DNA of 6,186 bases from Desulfobacteraceae bacterium (GCA_015486915.1 WFQS01000167.1:1-6186); one strand, 5' to 3'. Counted from the stretch's first letter, positions 1-5,083 are shown. The notes: a model not told the origin generated them from the sequence alone. Numbers and translations are program-made.

Positions 1-17
1 ATCCACCGTCAGCCGGG

Positions 18-37
18 GGTGGCATCATGCCATTTTT
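18..37 (+). terminator. weak terminator-like hairpin, + strand
   Basis: TGGC (20-23) and GCCA (29-32) can pair around a 5-nt loop; the wider TGGCAT/ATGCCA is also palindromic. TTTTT follows at once (33-37). A competing CCACC/GGTGG pairing (3-7 with 18-22) lies just upstream. It would serve a rightward gene ending left of the window, which cannot be seen. The stem is short, so this is tentative. Confidence 0.3.
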
Positions 38-45
38 ATATTTTA

Positions 46-67
46 TTGCAGGCGAATTGTTGCAGGC
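46..67. repeat. short direct repeat TTGCAGGC x2
   Basis: The octamer TTGCAGGC occurs at 46-53 and again at 60-67, a period of 14. The second copy also forms the left arm of the stem-loop at 59-100. It lies in the non-coding DNA beyond the acyl-CoA ligase gene and has no evident function. Confidence 0.5.
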
Positions 68-100
68 AAACCCGAAACTAAATACCGGTCCGCCCGCAAC
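59..100 (-). other. stem-loop downstream of acyl-CoA ligase operon
   Basis: On the minus strand GTTGCGGGC (100-92) pairs with GCCTGCAAC (67-59). This gives a 9-bp GC-rich stem with one G-U pair, and a smaller ACCG/CGGGT pairing is possible inside the 24-nt loop. It lies about 50 nt past the stop of the leftward operon. No U-tract follows, so it is not a classic intrinsic terminator. It could be a 3'-end stabiliser, a weak terminator, or chance. The wobble pair favours folding on the minus strand, in the direction of the operon transcript. Confidence 0.4.
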
Positions 101-124
101 TGTCAATGTTAAAACACGATTTTG

Positions 125-155
125 AAAAATTTGTAAATTAAAAATTTGTAAATTA
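125..155 (-). repeat. 15-bp perfect tandem repeat starting at a stop codon
   Basis: Read on the minus strand, TAATTTACAAATTTT occurs twice in tandem (155-141 and 140-126). The first three bases of the first copy are the TAA stop of the acyl-CoA ligase gene. The two copies are identical, so the duplication is probably recent. A similar duplication sits at the end of the upstream gene (1819-1858). Confidence 0.85.
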
Positions 156-1802
156 TTTTGTAATCTGCTTTCTGATCAGTTTTTTGTCAAGTTTTCCAAC
201 TCCTGTCTTGGCAATGGAATCAACAAACATTATTTTATCGGGTATTCCGTATTTGGGAAGATTGCCAAGCTCGAATTGTTTTACAAAAACCTGTTTGAGT
301 TCATTCTCAAGGTCCTGCCCTTTGAATTCATCTTTAAGGACAATGAGAATAACGGGGCGCTCTCCCCATTTTTCATCGGGAATTCCCACTGCTGCAGCTT
401 CACTTACCGAATTGTGCTGGCTTATTATATCTTCAAGCTCAAGGGATGATACCCATTCTCCTCCGGTTTTAATAACATCTTTCAGCCTGTCAGTTATTTT
501 AAGGTATCCTTCTTTGTCTATATTGCCTACATCATCTGTGTGAAGCCATCCGTCCCTCCAGAGCTCTTCACTTTTTTCATGGTTTTTCAGGTATCCCTGG
601 GTGAGCCATGGTGCCCTTACAACAACTTCGCCTGTATGCTCTCCATCATGGGGTACAGGATTGCCCATGGGATCGATGATGTCAAGATCCACAAGGGGGA
701 TTGGCATGCCTGTCTTGCACCTGATATCGATCTGCCTGTCTTCATCCCAGTCACGCATATGGGGTTTGATGTGTGCTACTGTAAGAAGGGGACAGGTCTC
801 TGACATGCCATAGGCAGAGTAAATATTGATATTTGCCTTCATGGCCGCTGTACATAGTCCCTTTGGCAGTGCTGAACCTCCTATGACAACTTTCCAGTTT
901 GACAGGTCAACCTTGTTAATGACAGGAGAGTTAACAAGCATGTGAATAATTGTGGGAACGCAATGGGAAAATGTAACTTTTTCTTTGACAATGAGATTGA
1001 GAATCATTTCAGGTTCGTATCTGCCCGGATATATCTGTTTGTTTCCAAGCATGGTAAAAAGATAGGGCATGCCCCATGCGTGAACGTGGAACATAGGGGT
1101 TAAGGGCATGTAAACATCACCTGAATTCATTATTGACTGGGAATCAAAGGCGCACAGGCCTGTCATCAGGCCAAAGGTGTGCAGCACAAGCTGGCGGTGG
1201 CTGTAGTAAACTCCCTTTGGATTTCCCGTTGTTCCTGAGGTGTAGAATGTGGTTGCCCTCGCATTTTCATCAAAATCCGGAAAATTAAATTCACTGCCCT
1301 GATTTTTCAGCATGGATTCATATTCATCGTCAAATGAGATGGATGTCTCAGGGTCTTTGTCAGTCTCTTTTATTAAAATGATTTTTTTGACCGTCTCAAC
1401 CTTGTCTATAATTGGCTCAAGAAGGGGGAGCAGTTCGGAATTTACAAGAATCACGTCATCTTCTGCATGGTTGATCGTATAGAGAATCTGCTCGGGGGAG
1501 AGCCTGATATGAACGGTGTGGAGAATGGCGCCCATCATGGGAATTGCAAAATAACATTCCAGATATCTGTTGCTGTCATAATCCATTACAGCAACGGTGT
1601 CTCCCTGTTTTACCCCAAGGGCTTCAAGGGCATTGGCAAGTTTTGCCACACGGGCATGCAGATCCCTGTAAGTATACCTCATCTTATCCCGGTAAATTAT
1701 CTCCTGGTCAGGAGATCGCATAAGCGAATTTGATAAAAGGTTTTTTATAAGCAGAGGATATGAATAAGCTGAATCAGTTCGTTCTATAATTTTAACACCC
1801 AT
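153..1802 (-). CDS. AMP-forming medium/long-chain fatty acyl-CoA ligase (AlkK-like)
   Basis: This enzyme activates a carboxylic acid, probably a medium- or long-chain fatty acid, with ATP and CoA to give acyl-CoA, AMP and pyrophosphate, the entry step to beta-oxidation. It is cytoplasmic, with no signal peptide or membrane segment. The ANL-superfamily motifs are in order: the phosphate loop YTSGTTGNPKG at 187-197, YGMSET at 331-336, GWLHTDD at 418-424, the hinge ITDRLKDVIKTGGEW at 436-450, and KTGVGK with the expected catalytic Lys at 537. The stretch HTVHIRLSPEQILYTINHAED (95-115), minus any claim on exact substrate, resembles AlkK-type ligases, and 549 residues is a normal full length. The start has AAGGAG (1816-1811) 8 nt upstream. 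It lies 50 nt behind the ferredoxin gene, so the two form an operon, probably controlled by the divergent TetR regulator. Acyl specificity cannot be read from sequence. Confidence 0.93.
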   Translation of the reverse strand: MGVKIIERTDSAYSYPLLIKNLLSNSLMRSPDQEIIYRDKMRYTYRDLHARVAKLANALEALGVKQGDTVAVMDYDSNRYLECYFAIPMMGAILHTVHIRLSPEQILYTINHAEDDVILVNSELLPLLEPIIDKVETVKKIILIKETDKDPETSISFDDEYESMLKNQGSEFNFPDFDENARATTFYTSGTTGNPKGVYYSHRQLVLHTFGLMTGLCAFDSQSIMNSGDVYMPLTPMFHVHAWGMPYLFTMLGNKQIYPGRYEPEMILNLIVKEKVTFSHCVPTIIHMLVNSPVINKVDLSNWKVVIGGSALPKGLCTAAMKANINIYSAYGMSETCPLLTVAHIKPHMRDWDEDRQIDIRCKTGMPIPLVDLDIIDPMGNPVPHDGEHTGEVVVRAPWLTQGYLKNHEKSEELWRDGWLHTDDVGNIDKEGYLKITDRLKDVIKTGGEWVSSLELEDIISQHNSVSEAAAVGIPDEKWGERPVILIVLKDEFKGQDLENELKQVFVKQFELGNLPKYGIPDKIMFVDSIAKTGVGKLDKKLIRKQITK

Positions 1803-1818
1803 GATGATTTCTCCTTAT

Positions 1819-1858
1819 ATTTACAGTTTTATTTAAATATTTACAGGTTTATTTAAAT
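1819..1858 (-). repeat. 20-bp near-perfect tandem repeat over a stop codon
   Basis: Two adjacent 20-bp units (1839-1858 and 1819-1838) differ at one base. On the minus strand both read ATTTAAATAAA, then C or A, then CTGTAAAT. The TAA stop of the ferredoxin gene (1855-1853) lies in the first unit, and the second fills most of the spacer before the ligase ribosome site. Removing one unit would leave a spacer of about 30 nt. Confidence 0.85.
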
Positions 1859-2221
1859 TCTGCCAAGTGCAAATCCTGTTTGAACTTCTCCTTTCATTAC
1901 ATGCCTTTTAAAAACCTGGCGCGTCATGTTCCTGTTCATGTTTTTGTAAACAACAGGATCTTCTCCTTTGATTTCCACACTGAAATTTGGTTCAGTGCTG
2001 CACATACCCATGCATCCGGATGCTACAATCTTAATGTCATCTCTTTTGGATACCTTCTTTTCTTCAACAAGGGTATCCATTATTTCACCTGCGCCTGCCG
2101 CTATACCGCAGGTGCCCATATAAACAACGATTTTAACATTTGTATCTTTCCCGCTGAGAGATGAATTTTCAGATGCTTTCTCCCTGATGTTTTTTAAATC
2201 ATCCAGTGTAAGTTTTGCCAT
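1853..2221 (-). CDS. thioredoxin-like [2Fe-2S] ferredoxin domain protein (HndB/NuoE-like)
   Basis: This is a 122-residue soluble protein of the thioredoxin-fold ferredoxin type found in NuoE and in HndB of NADP-reducing hydrogenases; the opening MAKLTLDDLKNIRE is typical of HndB-like proteins. The predicted role is electron transfer. MGTCGIAAGAGE gives Cys38, and SGCMGMCS gives Cys70 and Cys74. The usual second ligand, about five residues after the first Cys, is Gly43, so only three Cys remain and cluster binding is uncertain. From memory, HndB-like proteins often share this. The start at 2221 is preferred to the ATG at 2236 because the latter is part of the ribosome site (GGGGAG, 2234-2229, 7 nt upstream). 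It is first in an operon with the acyl-CoA ligase. No NuoF- or hydrogenase-like partner is in the window, so its redox partner is unknown; an acyl-CoA oxidation electron path is a guess from context. Confidence 0.85.
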   Translation of the reverse strand: MAKLTLDDLKNIREKASENSSLSGKDTNVKIVVYMGTCGIAAGAGEIMDTLVEEKKVSKRDDIKIVASGCMGMCSTEPNFSVEIKGEDPVVYKNMNRNMTRQVFKRHVMKGEVQTGFALGRI

Positions 2222-2228
2222 ATTTTTA

Positions 2229-2234
2229 CTCCCC
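2229..2234 (-). promoter_or_regulatory. ribosome binding site that fixes the ferredoxin start
   Basis: The minus-strand hexamer GGGGAG lies 7 nt before the ATG at 2221-2219. The alternative ATG at 2236 overlaps this hexamer and has no comparable purine-rich site in front of it, so translation most likely begins at 2221. Confidence 0.75.
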
Positions 2235-2286
2235 ATTTTTCATCAGAATCTTTGTAAAAAAAAAATTAAAAATATTATTGTTGAAA

Positions 2287-2316
2287 ACTATAAGCAGGGA
2301 ATTTCAATCTTGTCAA
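2287..2316 (-). promoter_or_regulatory. sigma-70-type promoter of ferredoxin-ligase operon
   Basis: On the minus strand a perfect TTGACA (2316-2311) is followed after 18 bp by TATAGT (2292-2287), five of six to consensus. Transcription would start near 2280, leaving a leader of about 60 nt before the start codon at 2221. The leader includes an uninterrupted run of ten U (2265-2256). The -35 box lies inside the inverted repeat at 2302-2329, so a bound repressor would block polymerase. Confidence 0.65.
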
Positions 2317-2329
2317 GATAAGATTGAAA
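2302..2329. promoter_or_regulatory. inverted-repeat operator, probable TetR site
   Basis: TTTCAATCTT (2302-2311) and AAGATTGAAA (2320-2329) form a perfect 10-bp inverted repeat with an 8-bp spacer. A second perfect palindrome is nested inside: ATCTTG (2307-2312), T, CAAGAT (2314-2319). Thus three related half-sites of the AATCTTG type sit within 28 bp. The element covers the -35 box of the leftward operon and lies between that operon and a divergent TetR gene, the standard place for a TetR operator. Binding by this particular TetR is inferred. Confidence 0.65.
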
Positions 2330-2425
2330 GGTGTATTAATTCTGATTTTATTACATTACTATTTTATTAATTGAATGATGATTTTGGTACGTATTATCAG
2401 GACTATTTTTTTTTTAAAGTTTTTC

Positions 2426-2471
2426 TTGCGATTTTTTATTGTCAGATGTATTTAATAAATCATTGAATACA
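2426..2471 (+). promoter_or_regulatory. weak candidate promoter and dyad before tetR-type gene
   Basis: TTGCGA (2426-2431), 17 bp, TATTTA (2449-2454) is the best-spaced rightward promoter I see, but both boxes are poor matches. The -10 overlaps a 6-bp inverted repeat TGTATT/AATACA (2447-2452 and 2466-2471). The DNA is so AT-rich that chance matches are expected. Confidence 0.25.
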
Positions 2472-2506
2472 TAATAAATTATCTTCAAAATATAACAGGT
2501 ATTAAT

Positions 2507-3136
2507 ATGGGAATACTGGAAAGAAAACAAAGGGAAAAAGAACAGAGACGTAAAGAGATTATGGACGCTGCAAGGATTGTTTTTTCCGCCAAGGGATTTA
2601 ACAGGGCAACAATGGAGGAAATTGCAACCGAGGCTGAGTTAAGCCCCGGAACCCTGTATCTTTATTTCAAAAACAAGGAAGAACTGCACACCTCACTGTC
2701 CATTCATATCCTTGGCTATCTTACAAAGAAAATTGATCAGTTCGTATTGAAAGAGGACATGAATGCCGAAGAGAAACTCATTGCTCTGCGGGACACATTT
2801 ATTGATGTTTATGATTATGATTCCAGAATGCTTATAAGTCTTTTTCATTTACAGTCAGGTGAAACTCTAAGGAATTTATCAGGCAGTGTTTTACAGCAAT
2901 TAAAAGAAACCTCCCGGGATGCGCTTAATGCAATTAAAACAATTGTACAGGAGGGTATTGATCAGGGGTATTTTATTAAAAAGCATCCAGTGGCCCTTGC
3001 TGATATAATATGGGCTACCTATTCCGGTGTCGTCCTCTGGGTTGACAGCAAAAGGCTCTTAAATAATGACAAAAATTTTGTTAAGCAGACCCTTATGTCT
3101 GCATTTGAAATCATTGAAAAGGGTTTGAAAAAATAG
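2507..3136 (+). CDS. TetR/AcrR-family transcriptional regulator
   Basis: This is a 209-residue one-component regulator that should bind DNA as a dimer and release it on binding a small ligand. The N-terminal TetR helix-turn-helix covers about residues 15-62: KEIMDAARIVFSAKGFNRAT, then MEEIATEAELSPGTLYLYF with its turn and recognition helix, then KNKEEL. The rest (about 70-209) is a helical ligand/dimer domain too variable to name a ligand from. Length is normal. A weak AGG lies 7 nt before the ATG at 2507. It is divergent from the ferredoxin and acyl-CoA ligase genes, with a strong inverted repeat between them. A repressor role on fatty-acid activation, relieved by a fatty acid or acyl-CoA as in FadR/PsrA-type TetR proteins, is inferred from context. 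The gene ends 7 nt from the convergent gene, with no clear terminator between them. Confidence 0.92.
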   Translation: MGILERKQREKEQRRKEIMDAARIVFSAKGFNRATMEEIATEAELSPGTLYLYFKNKEELHTSLSIHILGYLTKKIDQFVLKEDMNAEEKLIALRDTFIDVYDYDSRMLISLFHLQSGETLRNLSGSVLQQLKETSRDALNAIKTIVQEGIDQGYFIKKHPVALADIIWATYSGVVLWVDSKRLLNNDKNFVKQTLMSAFEIIEKGLKK

Positions 3137-3143
3137 TTGTTTT

Positions 3144-3752
3144 TTATTTATAAAGTCTGTGAATGGTCTGGGCATGCCATTTTCCCCGTCCGGAGAAGGT
3201 CGGTATGCCGTTATCTTTAAGATAATCTGCTATTGCTGCAAATGTTGCTCCATTTTGCCTCATGGTCCTTATGATTTCCAGGACATCTTCCTTTGTATGA
3301 TTGCCGTCTAAGCCAAAAGACTTAAATTTTCCGAAATTTTCATTTTGCTTTTTTGCAGTTTCCGGCTTCTGATCCATGGATGTCTTTATATTCATGGATG
3401 GGATTACCTGTTTTTCAAGGATTATATTTAAATTTTCAAAGAAATTTCCAATTTCCCTGTGCTCTCTTATCTTTTCCTTTGATACGGTCTCTTTTATATC
3501 TGCTATTTTTTCAATGGATGACGTTATCCGGGAAATGTTGTCTCTTATAATTGGAATTGAGTCTCTTAGAAATTCCGAAAACATTTCTGATTTTTTTTCC
3601 ATCTGCTCCATGGCTACTGTTCTTCTGTCCATTATTTTACGTCTTTCATTGGGGGGAGGATTGCGTGCATCATAAGTTTTTCTTGTTATTCCGGATTGTC
3701 TCTGTCTTGTCGGCTTCTGGACGGACCTTATTTTTTTTAAAAAGTCATTCAT
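3144..3752 (-). CDS. hypothetical helical protein with recombinase-like C-terminal tail
   Basis: I do not recognise this 202-residue protein as a named family. The N-terminal 45 residues are basic and Pro/Arg-rich (ARNPPPNERRKIMDRR at 29-44). Residues about 45-115 are charged and helix-forming, compatible with a coiled coil. A polar linker follows (about 120-152). The last 50 residues (KEDVLEIIRTMRQNGATFAAIADYLKDNGIPTFSGRGKWHAQTIHRLYK, given here as KEDVLEIIR...HRLYK) carry I-A-x-x-L then G-I-P-T, G-x-W and a final helix. That pattern resembles the recombinase domain of large serine recombinases. No catalytic serine-recombinase domain is present, so it is not a recombinase. A DNA-contacting or regulatory role is possible. 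AAGGAG (3763-3758) lies 5 nt before the ATG. No signal peptide or membrane segment is seen. Confidence 0.8.
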   Translation of the reverse strand: MNDFLKKIRSVQKPTRQRQSGITRKTYDARNPPPNERRKIMDRRTVAMEQMEKKSEMFSEFLRDSIPIIRDNISRITSSIEKIADIKETVSKEKIREHREIGNFFENLNIILEKQVIPSMNIKTSMDQKPETAKKQNENFGKFKSFGLDGNHTKEDVLEIIRTMRQNGATFAAIADYLKDNGIPTFSGRGKWHAQTIHRLYK

Positions 3753-3815
3753 AATGTCTCCTTGGAATTTTTATGAATCTCCATGTGAAAATTTTTGATA
3801 CAAATGTAAAGTTAT

Positions 3816-3844
3816 TTTTGAGTGTGCCGTTAAAATACTCAAAA
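3816..3844. repeat. 8-bp inverted repeat upstream of hypothetical gene
   Basis: TTTTGAGT (3816-3823) and ACTCAAAA (3837-3844) are perfect complements around a 13-nt spacer. The site starts 63 bp upstream of the start codon at 3752, so it could be an operator or a leader hairpin. No strong promoter is visible nearby. Confidence 0.5.
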
Positions 3845-3975
3845 TATTCATTGTGCTTAAATTTTAAAATTTTTCGGTCTTAATAAAAAAATATTTCGTT
3901 TTTACAAACTATATTTAACTGGGAGGGATTGAATATTGATCATTTTTTTGTATTGGTTCATAAGTTATAAGTCAT

Positions 3976-4015
3976 ATTTTTTATATATGACATATATAGA
4001 TAATATATAAAAAAT
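3976..4015. repeat. AT-only 13-bp inverted repeat with nested palindrome
   Basis: ATTTTTTATATAT (3976-3988) and ATATATAAAAAAT (4003-4015) are perfect complements across 14 bp. An overlapping palindrome is present: TATATATG (3982-3989), A, CATATATA (3991-3998). The arms contain only A and T, so part of this is compositional. It could extrude or bind a protein, but there is no specific evidence. Confidence 0.55.
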
Positions 4016-4209
4016 CATATTGTCAAGGGTGAAAAATAAAAATTTGGAAAGGTTTTTTCCATAAAGTATGGCCCGGCCGGTTTTTTTTACGGATATTTAC
4101 AATTTTTGTTCCTGATTGTACATGATAACAAAGTGTTACAGGATTAAGGTTTGAATTGTTCTTTTGATTGTTTCCACAGTAAACTTGTGTGGATGATAAT
4201 AAGAGAGAG

Positions 4210-4250
4210 GTGATGCAGTGAAATAAGGAAGTGATGCGGTGAAACAGGAG
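4210..4250. repeat. imperfect 21-bp tandem repeat (TGATGC-GTGAAA type)
   Basis: GTGATGCAGTGAAATAAGGA (4210-4229) and GTGATGCGGTGAAACAGGAG (4231-4250) match at 16 of 20 positions with a 21-bp period. Read on the minus strand, the frame gives the repetitive phrase FTAS..FTAS, a common sign of a short repeat and not of a protein. Confidence 0.6.
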
Positions 4251-4401
4251 TGGTAAAAATGTTTTGAAATATGAATTATAATGTGTTTTTTATGTAGTTT
4301 ACATTGAAAAATGAGTGGCTGCAAAATGCGAAATTATGCAGCAGGCTTTCGGTATTGCTGTATATCATACACAATTTTTTTTTATAAGAAAGAGCTCAAT
4401 T

Positions 4402-4432
4402 TTGACAAAGTAACAAATACTTTTTCTATATT
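4402..4432 (+). promoter_or_regulatory. candidate rightward promoter before 48-nt element
   Basis: A perfect TTGACA (4402-4407) is followed by TATATT (4427-4432) at 19 bp. The spacing is long and no gene follows on this strand. A transcript would begin in or at the first 48-nt element and could run antisense into the small gene at 4510-4929. It may be chance in AT-rich DNA. Confidence 0.25.
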
Positions 4433-4433
4433 C

Positions 4434-4481
4434 GTTGAGAGGCTCTGTAACGCAGTTCAGATCCGCCTCATGGCAGTTATA
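4434..4481. repeat. 48-nt conserved-end, variable-core element, copy 1
   Basis: GTTGAGAGGC (4434-4443), a 21-nt core, then GCCTCATGGC (4465-4474), A, GTTATA (4476-4481). The ends match copy 2 (4946-4993) at 26 of 27 positions, but the equal-length cores match only about as well as chance. GAGGCTCTG (4439-4447) folds back on CAGA (4458-4461) and GCCTC (4465-4469), leaving a 3-nt bulge; CTATA (4426-4430) can pair with TATAG (4478-4482) outside. It lies 28 nt past the stop of the small gene, in the same orientation as copy 2. Confidence 0.75.
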
Positions 4482-4509
4482 GTGAAAAAAGGAAAACACA
4501 AAAGTCTAT

Positions 4510-4929
4510 CTAATCTACAAGTTTTGATGTCTCCTGCTGTATGCAGTGATATATATCATCATCACTGCCGAAAATATCAATAACATCCTTATGATTGATC
4601 AGCTTTTCAACAACAAAAGCAGTGAGATACAGGCTCACGACATTTGGGTTCTGCACAATATTTCTGAAAGGTGCAATCTGAAAATCAATATCAAAACTTT
4701 CAGCCCGGCACATGGTCTCAAGACATTTTGAGATCTGTTCCTGAATGGAATTCTTGCTGATAGTTTCGATGAGTCCTGTTTCCACAAGTTTCATTGATAC
4801 TTTGTTGCTGAATGAATCAATATTGTCTTGTAAAGCATTAAGTATACGTCTTTTTTCTTTTTCCTTGGAGGATTCTATCTTTGAAAGCAGTTTTGCTTCC
4901 CTGCTTCCCACATTAAATACTTTGCCCAT
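4510..4929 (-). CDS. hypothetical small helical protein between two 48-nt elements
   Basis: This is an unrecognised 139-residue cytoplasmic-type protein with no signal peptide or membrane segment. Residues about 10-75 are strongly charged and helix-forming (KIESSKEKEKRRILNALQD). Residues 76-139 are more mixed, with APFRNIVQNPNVVSLYLTAF (86-105) and an acidic GSDDD near 121-125. Cys at 69, 74 and 129 form no known metal motif. AAGGAT (4941-4936) lies 6 nt before the ATG, supporting a real translated gene. Its leader contains 48-nt copy 2, and a minus-strand TATAAT (4998-4993) could be a -10 starting transcription within that element, though no good -35 is seen. It lies 163 bp past recJ, so co-transcription from recJ is also possible. 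No function is proposed. Confidence 0.75.
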   Translation of the reverse strand: MGKVFNVGSREAKLLSKIESSKEKEKRRILNALQDNIDSFSNKVSMKLVETGLIETISKNSIQEQISKCLETMCRAESFDIDFQIAPFRNIVQNPNVVSLYLTAFVVEKLINHKDVIDIFGSDDDIYHCIQQETSKLVD

Positions 4930-4945
4930 AAATCTATCCTTATCT

Positions 4946-4993
4946 GTTGAGAGGCCGTCTGAGACTTACCGGACAGGCCTCATGGCCGTTATA
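4946..4993. repeat. 48-nt conserved-end, variable-core element, copy 2
   Basis: GTTGAGAGGC (4946-4955), a 21-nt core, GCCTCATGGC (4977-4986), C, GTTATA (4988-4993). GAGGCC plus GTC (4951-4959) folds on GAC, bulged A, GGCCTC (4972-4981), a 9-bp stem with a 12-nt loop. The stem survives although the core differs from copy 1. An outer pairing CTTAT/ATAAG (4939-4943 with 4996-5000) is also possible. It lies in the leader of the small gene, 5 nt upstream of its ribosome site on the minus strand, exactly 512 bp from copy 1. Confidence 0.75.
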
Positions 4994-5063
4994 TTATAAG
5001 CCGAATATTTAGAAAAATGTATTGTTTGTATGACCTGATTAAAAATTAATTGTATTTATAATC

Positions 5064-5083
5064 TGAAACAGGCCTTTGTTTCA
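5064..5083 (-). terminator. possible recJ 3' hairpin
   Basis: On the minus strand TGAAACA (5083-5077) pairs with TGTTTCA (5070-5064) around a 6-nt loop, beginning 9 nt past the recJ stop. No uninterrupted U-tract follows directly, although the downstream DNA is AT-rich. It may be a weak terminator or a 3' processing stem. Confidence 0.35.

Larger units (their letters stand above)
3753..4509. other. 757-bp gene-free AT-rich spacer
   Basis: No convincing gene lies here on either strand; the open frames present lack ribosome sites and protein-like composition. It contains inverted repeats at 3816-3844 and 3976-4015, the octamer palindrome CCGGCCGG (4073-4080) followed by T8, a 21-bp two-copy repeat at 4210-4250, alternative hairpins at 4318-4363 followed by T9 (4375-4383), and the first 48-nt element (4434-4481). 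It separates the upstream regions of the gene at 3752 from the 3' end of the gene at 4510. Confidence 0.7.

Noticed and set aside
3120..3150. Bidirectional terminator between the convergent genes
   Set aside because: Only an A6/T6 pairing is available across the 7-nt gap, with no GC stem; too weak to call.
3257..3265. Possible third copy of the element end (GCCTCATGG)
   Set aside because: It lies inside a coding sequence, lacks the GTTGAGAGGC partner at the right distance and diverges after nine bases; best explained as chance.
4073..4088. GC palindrome CCGGCCGG plus T8 as an intrinsic terminator
   Set aside because: A perfect 8-bp palindrome has no room for a loop with a useful stem, and no gene ends just before it on the plus strand.
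4136..4324. 62-codon minus-strand open frame
   Set aside because: It lacks a ribosome site, has low-complexity FTAS repeats produced by the 21-bp DNA repeat, and has no protein-like composition.
4318..4383. Alternative hairpins (GCTGC/GCAGC and CAGCA/TGCTG) followed by T9 as an attenuator
   Set aside because: The T-run starts 11 nt after the stem, no gene follows on the plus strand, and nothing shows the region is transcribed; the pairing may be accidental.
4311..4583. 90-codon plus-strand open frame spanning element copy 1
   Set aside because: It runs antisense into the end of the better-supported gene at 4510-4929, has no ribosome site, and its VER..LMAVI phrase is a by-product of the 48-nt element.
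4434..4993. Integron attC sites or a two-repeat CRISPR
   Set aside because: The right end (GCCGTTATA) is attC-like, but no RYYYAAC box occurs at the left end, the elements are only 48 nt, the ORF points against the implied attC direction, and no integrase is in view. CRISPR is excluded because the interval between copies is a gene of several hundred bases.
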